Both the position numbers and the translations under genes were made by a program. The notes under the pieces are model-generated. The model ran no database searches. It was not told where the DNA came from and saw nothing but the letters and a program-made list of their open reading frames with translations. A stretch of DNA of 64,000 bases from Porogramme epimiltina (Eukaryota; Basidiomycota; Agaricomycetes; Polyporales; Polyporaceae): contig FTLJ01000792.1 of the NCBI GenBank assembly GCA_900155495.1, forward strand, positions 1-64,000, read 5' to 3'. This document shows, piece by piece, positions 35,001-46,297 of the stretch (within the stretch, counting starts at the first letter, position 1; the number at the start of each line of letters is the position of its first letter).

Positions 35001-35865
35001 TACGTGATCTTGTCGGCGGAAAAGAACCACTTCCTCGCCCAGCTCCCGAGTATACAAGAGAAGCTAGTGGACACGCTGCGCAATGTATCGGCACCCATCG
35101 TTCAGAGCGAGGTTTTCCTGTGTGTGCGAGTCCTGCTGTGCCGACTGTCACCGCACAATTTGTCCAGTTTCTGGCCTGTCATCTTGACGGAATTGGTGAG
35201 GCTCATGGCTCGCAAGACGTTGTTTACCAATCCTTACTGACATACACCAGTACCGTATCTTCGAACAAATCCTTCAGAATATCCCCGGAGACGGATCAGA
35301 GGAACTCGGGTTAATATTGTCCGGCTGCAAACTGCTAGACCTGCTTCTCGTTCTGCAGACGGAAGAATTCCAAGTGTAAGTCCTCACCCTCACGTGAAGA
35401 ATCAGCCCAGCTCATGTTTCGCCCAGTCATCAATGGATATTCATCACGGATACCGTTGATGCCGTCTACAGGCCGGATGACTGGTTCCCAGAAGCGCTTC
35501 TGGACAGACTAGCGGAAGTCGTCGGGGCGCTCCCGGTCGCAGAGGTGGGTGCACTGCTCCCATTCTTCTATCCATCCACCCGCGCTTCAAATCCGGGATT
35601 CAGGCCTCACACTAACTAATCCTGTTTCCCATAGAGCGGCGCCCTCCCGCCCGGCTCTCACCTCCCGACACCGGCGGGACCGAGCACCTCCATGCGCAAG
35701 CCGCTGCTGCAAGCGCTCCGGCAGATCGACAGCGTGCGCGACCTCGTGCCGTTCTTCTCCACCGCGAGCATCTCCTCCTACGAGGCCGTCTACCACTCCG
35801 CCGGCGTCGTCGACTGGCCCGCCGTCGAGCGCGGCCTGCTCGAGGACCTCTTCGACGGGAGGTGA
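29014..35865 (+). CDS. DOP1: DOP1/Dopey family protein
   Basis: A large cytosolic protein that with Mon2 acts at Golgi/endosome membranes and in fungi affects morphogenesis. Exon 1 (29014-29098) and exon 2 (from 29158) join as GADGTSTPPGYAADPKYKKY. The Dopey N-terminal domain follows: SFDSVHEWADFISFLKQLLK, IPRKLVVAKRLSQCLNPALP, GVHQRALDVYSHIFAVLG, LALWSSGLFPFFEYASTAVK and YLPLQVGLRPVMKSFILALL. Leucine-rich helical repeats continue through more than 15 short introns to the C-terminal segment (GALPPGSHLPTPAGPSTSMR, ALRQIDSVRDLVPFFSTASI, VERGLLEDLFDGR). No catalytic motif is expected. Not every intron was resolved. The long exon 32356-33300 spans the middle region. Its neighbour on the right is convergent. 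Confidence 0.9.
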
Positions 35866-36857
35866 TGACCAAGCCCGCCATACAAACGCGGGGGCCGGCG
35901 GGCGGACGTAGAGTCTTCTTTCGCGGCTCGCCGACCTGTGCGCACGCCGCGTCCGTGACTCCGTGGGCAGTGCCTCGGTCCCGTGTGTACCTGCAGGTCT
36001 CCACGCGTGCGAGGGGTTCATCTCCGTACAATCCACCCACGCCCCCTCGCTCCAGGGCGGCGGCAGGGCCGACTTTGCGCCCTGACATCGAGGATCGTCA
36101 TGGCGCTCATCCCCCCCTCATCCCCCCCCTCCCCTTCCTTCCCTTCCATGCTTCGAACTACGACGCGCTTACTCACGCCCGCAATCGCCTCAGCGCCCAG
36201 GCCCCGAGGATCGTACTTAATAATCTCAGTCTCCGCGGACACGTTTCGCCCGCTCCCCACCATGTAACTTTTGTTTCCCGATGGCACCGCTGTAGCCCGA
36301 TACCTCGCTATATTACCACGCACGATTCCTCCGTCGTCTGCAATGTGCCACTGTTTGCGTGCTCGCGCGCTGAGTCACCCACTCCACCCGCGGCCGCCAC
36401 GCCCAAACGACGCGGCGCCGTGCCCGATCGATAGCACAAGGGAGGTGTCACAAAACGCTTGGCCGGACGGCGGACGCGCGGTGGGTCGACGACGAAACGG
36501 TGACGGCGGGAGGCGCCCTTCCAGGAATGCAGGATGCCGGAGGCGCGCACACACACTAGCGGTGCTTCTCAAGCGCCGTCACCGTCACCGTCACCGGCGC
36601 TACCTGGACCCGCACGCCTTCGGGCCGCCCAGACAAAGTTACGGGTATCGTTGGCCCCCACACGTTGCTTCCAGGACAGCAGAACCCGATAGCATTGGGA
36701 AAGGTATCGACCTCCTTAAGACGAACGATAAATACAGCGCATAACACCAGGAACACCGCCTCCACGCCTTCCGTCCGCAGCGGCGCCTCAACGCGCAAAA
36801 AACTCCGACCGGTCGGCAGCCCGACCGCGATGCCGCCTCCGCCTCCGCCTCCGCCGC
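35866..36857. other. Convergent spacer with short microsatellites
   Basis: 992 bases between the stops of DOP1 and the Ssp120-like gene. It contains CCGTCA-type repeats (36578-36596) and CCGCCT repeats (36833-36856) next to the Ssp120-like stop codon. The middle is GC-rich with open frames on both strands, none protein-like. Confidence 0.45.
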
Positions 36858-38320
36858 TCAGAAGTCGCCCCAGGTGCGGCGGAACTTGTACTGCACGCGT
36901 TCCTGCCGTCAGCGTCCGTGTTGGCGATCCGCACGCGCAAATTATCGGGGGGTGACACGAGACGGGGACACATACCTTGTACGGGAGGTTCTTCCTGTGT
37001 ACATCGGCGCGCACGCGAAGCGAGAGGCCCGTCAGCGCGCGCGCGGGAGGAAGGGGCGGGACGGAGGGGAACGCGGTCACGCACCTCATCTTGTCCGCGG
37101 CGGACTTGGGCGGCTTGTAGCCCCCGTCGCCGGCGCCCCACTCGCCCTGGCTGTCCGCCTCGGCCTTGACCTTCGCGAACCGCGTCGCGGGGTCCTCCTG
37201 GTCGGGCGCGGGCACGCGCTGGTACTTCTTCGGGGGCTCGAGCTGGTCGTCGTTCGCGTTCTGGACGACGAGGTGCGGGTCCTCGCCGTGCTGCTCCTGT
37301 GGGGGCGGGGGCGCGTCGTGCTCGTGCTCGTGCGGCTCGTGCTGCGCAATCACTTCTTCGACGGAGATGCCCTGGTACTTCGCTTCGCGCTCGGCCTCGA
37401 TTTGCTCGATCTGCTCGTGGTGCTGGAAGTGCTCGATGTCCTCGGGGTGGTTATATGACTCGTCAGTCTGCGTCTCCGGCGTAGAGTGGTATTGCTCTGG
37501 AGCATGACGTGGCGGTTGACAATACTGGTTGTTAGTGCGACGGGTTCACTCGCGCATGGGGATGGGTATGTTACCTTCGTGGTGCAAGAAGAACTCTAAC
37601 GTTCGCGAGTTACGTTAGTTAGCGCTCCACATTGGGCAGATGTACGTACCGCTCTCCACATCGTAGTGATGGCCCTCCGCACCAAGATCATCGAAGTTGG
37701 GCAATCCCTCCAGGCCCACAGCTTCAAGTTCGTCAAGGGTGATAGTTCCATCACCATCCTTGTCGAGTTGTTTAAGTACAGTGTTGACAATGTGGTCTGC
37801 CTTCTTTTGATGTTCGACCTCGTCCTACACACCACCATGTAGCACTCAGCACACGAGCATAGCTCAAGTGTGAACACAGCGCACCTTGGATTTCTTCTGA
37901 GAGTACAAGTGGTGCACGCCATAAATAGCCTCAATCTCCTCCTTGTCCCACCGCTTGTCGCTGAGACATAACCTGAGGAACTCTGGCTTTGTCGGATGGC
38001 GATGGCATGACGTACCGGTTCAAATCGTGAAGCTGGAAGAAGCTGGGCACGTCAAACGAGTCGCTGTGTCGAAGGTATGAGCGTCCCGAATATCATAAAC
38101 TCTGTTACAAAACGCCGCACATGTGGTGCTCTGAGGCCATCTGAGGGTGAAATAGCGCGTAAGTTGTGTGATTATGTGGAAGTGTAATACGGACACGTAC
38201 GTGTCTCTCAGCATACTGCGCGATGGTCTCTCCGTCCTTGGGGCCGTCATGGCCGTGGTCTCCGTGCGCAACGACGGCGCGGAGGGATGCGAAAAAGGCA
38301 ATGCCGGCGAGGAGGTGCAT
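36858..38320 (-). CDS. Ssp120/nucleobindin-like secretory-pathway EF-hand protein
   Basis: Nine exons (38320-38201, 38140-38121, 38063-38016, 37960-37885, 37824-37650, 37595-37575, 37496-37085, 36994-36976, 36902-36858) give 311 aa. A signal peptide (MHLLAGIAFFASLRAVVAHG) opens the protein. The heart is FDVPSFFQLHDLNRDKRWDK with a degenerate EF hand, then a full one (LDKDGDGTITLDELEAV). A Gln/Glu/His-rich coiled region follows (EQIEQIEAEREAKYQGISVE) and the end is KFRRTWGDF. This is the layout of yeast Ssp120, a calcium-binding cargo adaptor partner of Emp46/47. Exon 8 is a 19-nt micro-exon and exons 2 and 6 are 20 and 21 nt. No HDEL-type tail. Confidence 0.78.
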
Positions 38321-39502
38321 GGTGAGGATGATGGTCTCGGTGTGCGTGAAGGACAAGGGACGGGGACGACGTAGCGCCCATAGAACGGCCGGGAAACGGG
38401 ACGACTCGAAAGGAAGGAGGTTCCCGCGGCATCTGTATCTGAGATCTGGGGAGATCGGACGCTCGATCGCGTGCAGGGACTCCGGGGAACTGTGCGGCGT
38501 CGACCGGCGTCGACCCACAGCCCAGTCCGACCCCGCACTCCTACCTCGGCCCTCCACGCACCCCCCACTTCCTGGGCTCCGCGCGAATTCCGCCCTCCGC
38601 CCCGCGACGTCATGCCTCCAGAACATCTCCATCTTGGCATCCCATCAGCGGCCCACGCGCCGGGAAACACACAGGACAGATATATCTTCGACCATTCGCG
38701 CCGGCCACGGGCGCGATGGCCTCCAAACGGGCGCGCTGGTTTCAATGGAGCTCGATTGAATTACGTCGCTGTGGTTGCTGTGTCGCTTCTTCAGGCCGCG
38801 ACGCAGTCCGCGACGCACGGGATGGGCAGACGTGTGGGTGCAAATATTGGCATTGGACGTTCACCGACGTGCAACGCCGATCGGGGTTTCCGCACGGTTT
38901 AACAGAAACCCAAACAATTTCTTGTCGCCCCACCACCGCTGTGACTGATCGGTGTCACAGTCGCGACGCAGAACGGGCCCGACCACAAGCTCGGTGACTC
39001 GGCGTCGGGATCGCCATGACTCTCGTCTGGGGCGGACCCGCTCGACGGCACGCGGCGTCGGTGTAATCCAGGTGCGCTCCGAGAGGCGGACAGGCCCGCG
39101 GGGGGCGGCAGGGCCACGGCAAGGTTGGCGCTGAGCCTGTGTTCTGAATCTGAAGCCGTCGACGAACATCAAAGCAGTGCATAATGTACCGTGACGGACA
39201 AGTGCCCGCTTATCATGGAGGTGTGGCATAAACGGGCCGAGACGAAAACACCGAGGAACGGGGGAAAGGTGGGGAAGGCGGCTGCCTGCAGGCCTGGCGG
39301 GGGTGCAATTGGTTCGCGTGAGAATGGGCGCGCTTGGTAAGAAATCAATCCGACCCAAGGACTAAGGGCCGCTGACCGCCCTCTGTAATCGAGTATATAT
39401 GCAACGCCTTCCACTCCGCCCTCCCCTGCCTCTCGGGCTATTCCCGTTCCGCTCGTTCCGTTTCTCCTCTTCCCTCGACGCCGCGGGCTGACCCTGCCCT
39501 CC
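38321..39502. promoter_or_regulatory. Divergent promoter, Ssp120-like / ABC transporter
   Basis: 1,182 bases between divergent starts, long for this window, as expected for a regulated drug pump. A TATA box (TATATAT, 39394-39400) lies 103 bases before the ABC transporter ATG, followed by a pyrimidine-rich leader. On the other side ATATATC occurs at 38681-38687. No canonical pleiotropic-drug-response element (TCCGCGGA) was seen. Confidence 0.45.
39394..39400 (+). promoter_or_regulatory. TATA box of the PDR transporter gene
   Basis: TATATAT, 103 bases upstream of the ATG at 39503, followed by a C/T-rich initiator region (CCTTCCACTCCGCCCTCCCC). Confidence 0.5.
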
Positions 39503-42500
39503 ATGGCGGACCTCACAGGAGACGATCGCACACTCCGCGGCGACGCGACTCCCCTGCCCGATTCGCACCATGTGGACGTCGCTCAAGCAGAGGCACAGTT
39601 CAACGAGCTCTCGAGGGTCCTTTCCATTCGTTCCCAACAAGCCGCGTCCGAGAGCACTCAGTCCGCGAACGAGAAGGACGTAGAGAAGGGCCAACGCGAA
39701 GAAGGCTTCGACCTGCGCGCGTACCTAACTTCTTCCAACGAAGAGGCGGAGCGCGCTGGCCTTGCTCACAAGCATGTAGGGGTGACTTGGGAGGACATGA
39801 CGGTCGAAGGCTTTGGTGGTGAGGGTCACAAGGTGCGTTAGGCTGTCGGCGTTCTCGCTATTCACACTAATCATTGCCACTAACCGCCCGTTGAACTCTA
39901 TCTTAGGTCTATGTCAGGACTTTTGGAGGTATGTTGTCCCCTCCCCTCCCCCTCACAGCACCGCGCCAACATCATCTTCAGAGGATGCCCTTGGCTTCTG
40001 GCTCAGCCCGTACCGCTTCGCCCGTGCGGCACTCGAAAAGGTTATTCCCGCCCTTCGGCCTCAACTTACGCTCTCAACTATTCTCCACCCGTGTGTAGTT
40101 CTTGCATTTGATCCGTAATTACGCGCTGACCCAGTCCGCACAGTCAATCCGGTCTGGTCAAGCCCGGTGAGATGTGTTTGGTCCTCGGCTGCCCCGGGTC
40201 CGGCTGCACCACGTTTTTGAAGGCTATCGCCAACCAGCGCCAGGACTACGGACACATCGGTGGTGATGTCCGTTACGCCGGTATCGATGCGACTGACATG
40301 GCAAAATACTACAAGGGCGAGGTCGTCTACAACGAAGAAGGTAACATCTCCCGTGTTTCTTGACATGAGGAACCTTATTAAACAAGCCATGCAGATGACC
40401 GTCATATCGCGACCCTCACTGTCGCGCAGACACTCAACTTCGCCCTTTCGCTGAAGACGCCTGGGCCAAAGGGTCGTCTACCCGGTATCAAGCGTCACGA
40501 GTTCGACGAGGCGATCCGGAACACGCTTCTCCGTATGCTGAACATCCCGCACACGGCCAACACCTACGTCGGTGACGAATTCGTCCGCGGCGTATCCGGC
40601 GGCGAGCGGAAGCGTGTGTCTATCGCCGAGATGATGGCTACCCGCGCCCATGTCCTCTGCTTCGACAACTCGACGCGTGGTCTCGACGCTAGTACCGCTT
40701 TGGACTTCATCAAGGCCATGCGCGTGATGACCGACATCCTCGGACAGACCACCTTCGCCACTCTGTAAGTGCCCCGGAGAATTTGTCGTGTGGATCTGCG
40801 CTGACTTCGTGGCGCCAGGTACCAAGCCGGCGAGGGTATCTACGAGCTCTTCGACAAGGTGCTGGTCCTCGACAAGGGCCGGCAGGTCTACTTCGGTCCC
40901 CCGTCGGAAGCGCGCGCGTACTTCGAAGGCCTCGGCTTCAAGTCCCTCCCGCGCCAGAGCACGCCCGACTACCTCACCGGCTGCACGGACCCCAACGAGC
41001 GGCAGTTCGCGCCCGGCCGCTCTGAGCTCGACGTGCCGTCCTCGCCGAACGCGCTCGAGGCGGCGTTCCAGAAGAGCCGCTTCGCGGGCGACATGCGCGA
41101 CGAGCTCGAGAAGTACAAGCAGAAGATGGGCGTCGACCGCACGGACCAGGAGGCGTTCCGCAAGGCGGTGCTCGCGGACAAGAAGCGCGGCGTGTCCAAG
41201 AAGAGCCCGTACACGCTCGGGTTCACCGGCCAGGTCAAGGCGCTCTTCATCCGCCAGTTCAGGATGCGGCTCCAGGATCGCTTCCAGCTCATCACGAGCT
41301 TCAGCTTGTCTACGGTGCGCGGAGGCGGACTCCTCGGCCACGCTGCGCGTGCTGACTCCGCTTTAGATTTTGGCCTTCATGATTGGTGCTGCGTACTACA
41401 ACCTCCAACTCACGTCGCAAGGCGCGTTCACGCGAGGGTCGGTCGTGTTCGCAGGCCTCCTCACGTGTGCCCTCGACACATTCGGTGAAATGCCCGTCCA
41501 GATGCTCGGCCGTCCTATCCTCAAGAAACAGGTGCGCTCATCGGCGTCCTCGTGGGGTTCATTGAACTAATGGCGGGTGCTAGACCAACTATGCGCTCTA
41601 CCGTCCCGCGGCCGTCGCAGTGGCTAACACGCTCGCGGACATCCCGATCTCGGCGGTTCGCGTGTTCATCTACAACCTCATTGTCTACTTCATGTCCAAC
41701 CTGTCGAGGACGGCGGGAGGCTTCTTCGCCTACCATCTCTTCGTAAGTCTTCGCCGTCCTAAGTAATCGGACGCCCTTGGTTTACGCTGCTTCCAGGTCT
41801 ACGCTGCCTTCCTGACCATGCAAGGCTTCTTCCGGACATTCGGTATTATCTGCACGAACTTCGACTCGGCATTCCGTCTTGCAACCTTCTTCATCCCCAA
41901 CATGATCCAGTATGGTGGTTACATGATCCCAGTCTTCCAGATGAAGAGGTGGCTGTTCTGGATCGTACGTACACCGCTTCGTCATCAGGTTTAGACCACA
42001 CTGACACTCGTTAACAGTATTACATTAACCCTGTGGCGTATGGTATGTATGGTTGGTATCGTCGACCGAGCATTGTTTAACCACCTCCCTCCAGCATTCG
42101 TTGGCGCTTTGGAGAACGAGTTCATGCGGATTAGTGTATGTGACTTATAAGCAGTGTTACATTTCCCGCGCTGACGTATAGCTCAGTTCACTTGCGACGG
42201 CAACTCCATCGTACCTCGTAACCCACCAGGCGTGAACAAGTATCCGTGAGTATTGCTGCTGCTCGGGGACCTACAATGGTTCACTGATCCTAATCTACCA
42301 GTGACGGCCTCGGGCCCAATCAGGTGTGCACGCTCTTCGGCGCGCTGCCTGGAGAGTCTTTGGTTACAGGTGCCAACTACGTCAAAGTCGGATATGGGTT
42401 GGACGTCGCCGACATCTGGCGGCGGAACCTCCTCGTCCTCTTCGGCTTCTTGATCCTCTTCCAGATCACGCAAGTGGTCCTCATTGAGCTCTTCCCCCAC

Positions 42501-45004
42501 TTCGATGGAGGCTCGGCGATCACCATCTTCGCTCCCGAGGACGGAGAGACGAAGAAGCTGAACGACACGCTGCGGGAGCGCAAGACTCGCAAGGCACAGG
42601 AGAAGGCAGCCAGGCGCGGAGCTCTTGACGAAAAGGGCGACCTCAACGATGAGGGGTGAGTTCTAGTTGCAACTTTTTCTAAACTCTTTCCGGACGGCTG
42701 ATGGTCCGTCTTCAGCACAACGACGAAGTTCCACGGTCGTCCTTTCACGTGGGAGAAGGTCAACTACCACGTACCCGTCCCCGAAGGCACTCGCCGGCTT
42801 CTCCACGATGTGTATGGCTACGTCAAGCCGGGCACGATGACGGCCCTCATGGGTGCTTCCGGTGCCGGTACGTGCAGCTCATTCGTATGTTTGCTGTGCT
42901 GTGCTAACTTCTGGCAAAGGCAAGACGACTTGTTTAGACGTCCTCGCCCAACGCAAGAACATCGGTATCGTGGCAGGCACCCTTCTCCTCGACGGCAAGC
43001 CTCTCGACCTGGACTTCGCCCGCAACACGGCGTACGCTGAGCAGATGGACGTTCACGAGGGCACCTCCACCGTTCGGGAGGCTATGCGGTTCTCCGCCTA
43101 CCTCCGTCAGCCGGCTGAGATTTCCGCGGCTGAGAAGGACAAATATGTCGAGGAGATGATCGAAGTGCTCGAGCTCCAGGACCTCGCGGACGCGCTCGTC
43201 TTCAGCCTGAGCGTCGAGGCGCGCAAGCGTCTCACGATCGGTGTCGAGCTTGCGTCGTGCCCCTCCCTGCTCTTCCTCGACGAGCCGACCTCCGGTCTCG
43301 ACGGCCAGTCCGCGTGGAACCTCGTCCGTTTCCTGCGCAAGCTCGCGGACAACGGCCAGGCGATTCTGTGCACGATCCACCAGCCGTCCTCGCTGCTCAT
43401 CCAGACCTTCGACAAGCTCCTCCTGCTCGAGCGCGGCGGCGAGACCGTCTACTTCGGCGACATCGGCCCCGACTGCCACATCCTCCGCGACTACTTCGCC
43501 CGCCACGGCGCGTTCTGCCCGCCCAATGTCAACCCGGCCGAGTTCATGCTCGACGCCATAGGAGCCGGCCTCACGCCCCGCATCGGTGACCGCGACTGGA
43601 AGGACCACTGGCTCGACTCGGACGAGTACAAGCAGGTGTTGTCCGAAATCGAAAAGATCAAGCAGGGCACCGCTCCCCAGGCCGGCGAGGCCGAGAAGAA
43701 GATCACGATGTGTAAGTGTTCTAGGAAGTGCCTTGTACTTCCAGCCAACTAAAATCCATGGGCATTCACAGACGCGACGCCGTTCTGGCACCAGCTCCGC
43801 TACGTCGTCGAGCGCAACAACAAAAAGCTCTGGCGCTCGCCCGACTACGTGTTCAGCCGACTCTTCGTCCACGCGTTCATCGCCCTGTGGGTTTCGCTCT
43901 CCTTCCTGCAACTTGGGAACGGCGTCCGCGATCTTCAGTACCGCGTGTTCGGAATGTGAGTGGACTCCTGTATCGATGTGTGGCAAGCCTGCTAATGTAC
44001 GCGCTTCAGCTTCTGGATTACTATCCTTCCCGCTATCGTCATGGGTCAGCTCGAGCCTATGTGGATTGTTAACAGGCGCATCTTTATTCGCGGTACGTGT
44101 CATTTTACAAGCGACTTGGAAAGTCACTTATTTATTCGTGTACAGAGGCTTCCAGCCGCATCTACTCGCCGTATGTCTTCGCCCTGGGACAACTCGTTGG
44201 AGAAATTCCCTACTCGGTTCTTTGTGCCGTCGTGTACTGGCTGCTCATGGTGCGCTCGCTCGTGTCCGTTGTCTGGAATTCCAGGCTGACTAGTTTTTAG
44301 GTCTTCCCCATGGGCTTTGGCCAGGGTAGCGCAGGTGTTGGCGGCGAGTTCTTCCAGCTGCTCGTCATCCTCTTCATGGAGCTCTTCGGTGTCAGCTTGG
44401 GTCAGCTCATCGGCGCGATCTCGCCCAGCATGCAAATTGCGCCGCTGTTCAACCCCTTCCTGATGCTCATGCTCGGCACGTTCTGCGGTGTCACTATTCC
44501 CTTCCCGACGCTTCCCTCGTATTGGAACTGGCTTTACCAGCTCACGCCCTACACGCGGACGATGAGTGCCATGTTGTCCACTGAGCTCCAGTGAGTCTCT
44601 CAGCAACTAGTGATAACACGTGCAGTATTCTCACCTCAATGACACAGCGGCCTGACTATTCAGTGCAAGTCGGACGAGTTCATCCAGTTCAACCCCCCTG
44701 CTGGCCAGACGTGCAGTGCGTGGGCGCAGGAGTTCGTAGAGGGCTTCGGTGGTTACATCGACAACCCGAACGCCACCTCCGGTTGCAACTACTGCCAGTA
44801 CTCTGTCGGCGACCAGTTCTTCCTGCCCCTGAACATCCGCTACGACAACAGGTGGCGAGATGTTTGGATATTGTTCGCTTTCTCCGTATTCAACTTTGGA
44901 GCTACCATCAGTGAGTGTCTCTCCGGCTCCTAGCCCTCTAGACCATGCTCACGTATCTACCCACCCTAGTTGCCTCCCGTTTCCTACGCTATGCGAAACG
45001 GTAA
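39503..45004 (+). CDS. PDR-type ABC (ABCG) multidrug transporter
   Basis: Full-size plasma-membrane drug exporter with the reverse layout NBD1-TMD1-NBD2-TMD2. The N-terminus has an acidic leader ([20 protein letters not shown]). NBD1 has the fungal PDR variant Walker A with Cys in place of Lys ([12 protein letters not shown]), the signature [14 protein letters not shown] and a Walker B ending [11 protein letters not shown] with Asn in place of Glu. NBD2 has canonical Walker A ([20 protein letters not shown], split by an intron), Walker [16 protein letters not shown] and the divergent signature [14 protein letters not shown]. These asymmetries are normal for PDR pumps and mean one competent hydrolysis site. 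TMD2 runs through [20 protein letters not shown] to [11 protein letters not shown], the C-terminus. About 20 short introns occur. The substrate cannot be inferred. Confidence 0.92.
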
Positions 45005-45447
45005 TTTATGACCGCATGCACACCCGTGTTCGCCAGCATCCACGTTGCATCTACGTTTTCCTTATTCGCTATAGGGTAGACGACGTACGCTATAGTAGCG
45101 ACGACCATCACGCTCATAGAAGTTCTCACAGTTTTAATCTCGCTTTCGTGTTTCTCTAGCACATCCCACACCTGTAGCGTTCTCATAATCGCGCCTTGGA
45201 TACTAGCAATGATCATCATGCAGTCGGTTTACGGACTATATTATCTTGAGCGAGCTGGTGTGGCGCGCATGCGAAGACTGTCGGATAGCGAGGGGGGGGG
45301 AACCACCGTGAAACCGCTATCATGAGATGTATGCTTATCTTACAGAGTCGGGCCTTCTGACAATCATATGCCCTAATATCCGCTGTATACGCTATTGACG
45401 CGGCGCGCTGTGGAACTAAAGAAAGGTCAGACAGTGTTGAATTTTGG
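45005..45447. other. Convergent spacer
   Basis: 443 bases between the stops of the ABC transporter and prefoldin subunit 1. An imperfect palindromic pair (GCTATAGTAGCG, and CGCTATAGGG nearby at 45068-45098) was noted. A G-run occurs at 45291-45300. No gene. Confidence 0.4.
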
Positions 45448-45983
45448 TTAATATGGGACTCTTACAATGTCGCGGAGCTGCGCTTCAGCATCGTAGAACT
45501 GCTTCTCCAAGTATTTGCTCTGGAGGCGGGTCCGTCAGGCAGGGCCCGGTGTAAACAATGGTGTATGCATGCATACCTTCTTCTCTAAGTTCTTGATGTC
45601 GTCAGAGAGCTCTTTCTCTTCAGATTTTAGGTCCTTCTCCATCGTTTGACGCGGGACCATCATGAACCTAGTGTATCCAGAGGGAACAGTTAAGGGAAGG
45701 TGGAAGAGAGCTTGGCAGCACGACTCACATCTTCCCTACACCCTTGTAGACATTAACATCCCCCTCTATAGAGTTTAACTCCTCAAGAGTGAGCTGGACG
45801 ATCCTCCGCTCGCGCTCTTTGACGGCAATTTGTTGCTTCGAAACGCCCAATGCGCGTTGGGACTGTGTAGCTGTTTGCTGGATTTGATCCAGGATCTGCG
45901 ACGCGGTAGGCGGTCAGTCGTTGTCAGACATCGGGAGAATCGCCTCTTACCTTGCGAAGGGTCTCATCGGAGAGTGTAGCCAT
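45448..45983 (-). CDS. PFD1: Prefoldin subunit 1
   Basis: Beta-type subunit of the hexameric prefoldin chaperone that hands nascent actin and tubulin to the chaperonin CCT. Four exons (45983-45951, 45895-45729, 45667-45577, 45519-45448) give 120 aa. Two coiled-coil helices (DETLRKILDQIQQTATQSQR, and KDLKSEEKELSDDIKNLEKK with SKYLEKQFYDAEAQLRDI) flank the beta hairpin NVYKGVGKMFMMVPRQTMEK, which is diagnostic for subunit 1. It shares a 314-base divergent promoter with SNU114. Confidence 0.9.
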
Positions 45984-46297
45984 CACTCTTCGTCGGCGGA
46001 CGGCAGACAGATGCGGGGGAGGCTGAGTGGGGCTCGGAGTCCATGGTCGTGCTCGCTCAAATGCACAAGCGCCAACCTCGACGCGTTCCCTCTGACCGCG
46101 ACTGTGGCTCGCCTCTAAAATCCTCCCTTCGCCGTTCCCTCGCCTCTCTGTTGCTTTGCACGTCCTGCTTCATTAACTGTGTTCGAGAACAACTTGCTGT
46201 AAACTATTGTGCTTCTATTGTCGACTAATACGCGTCCTGCGGACTGAACGGCCCACCCCCGCACCGACAAACTTTCCGTGATCCTAGGACTCCCAGA
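45984..46297. promoter_or_regulatory. Divergent promoter, PFD1 / SNU114
   Basis: 314 bases separate the two start codons. No TATA box or obvious factor site was found, as is usual for housekeeping pairs. Confidence 0.4.

Noticed and set aside
35549..36036. Frames on both strands over the 3' end of DOP1
   Set aside because: The DOP1 frame here is conserved (DSVRDLVPFFSTASI) and ends in a stop at 35863-35865; the others are shadows.
40478..41341. 287-codon minus-strand frame
   Set aside because: Antisense shadow of NBD1 of the ABC transporter; rich in Leu/Glu/Arg/Val as expected for the reverse of GC-rich coding DNA.
42934..44127. 397-codon minus-strand frame
   Set aside because: Antisense shadow of NBD2/TMD2 of the ABC transporter.
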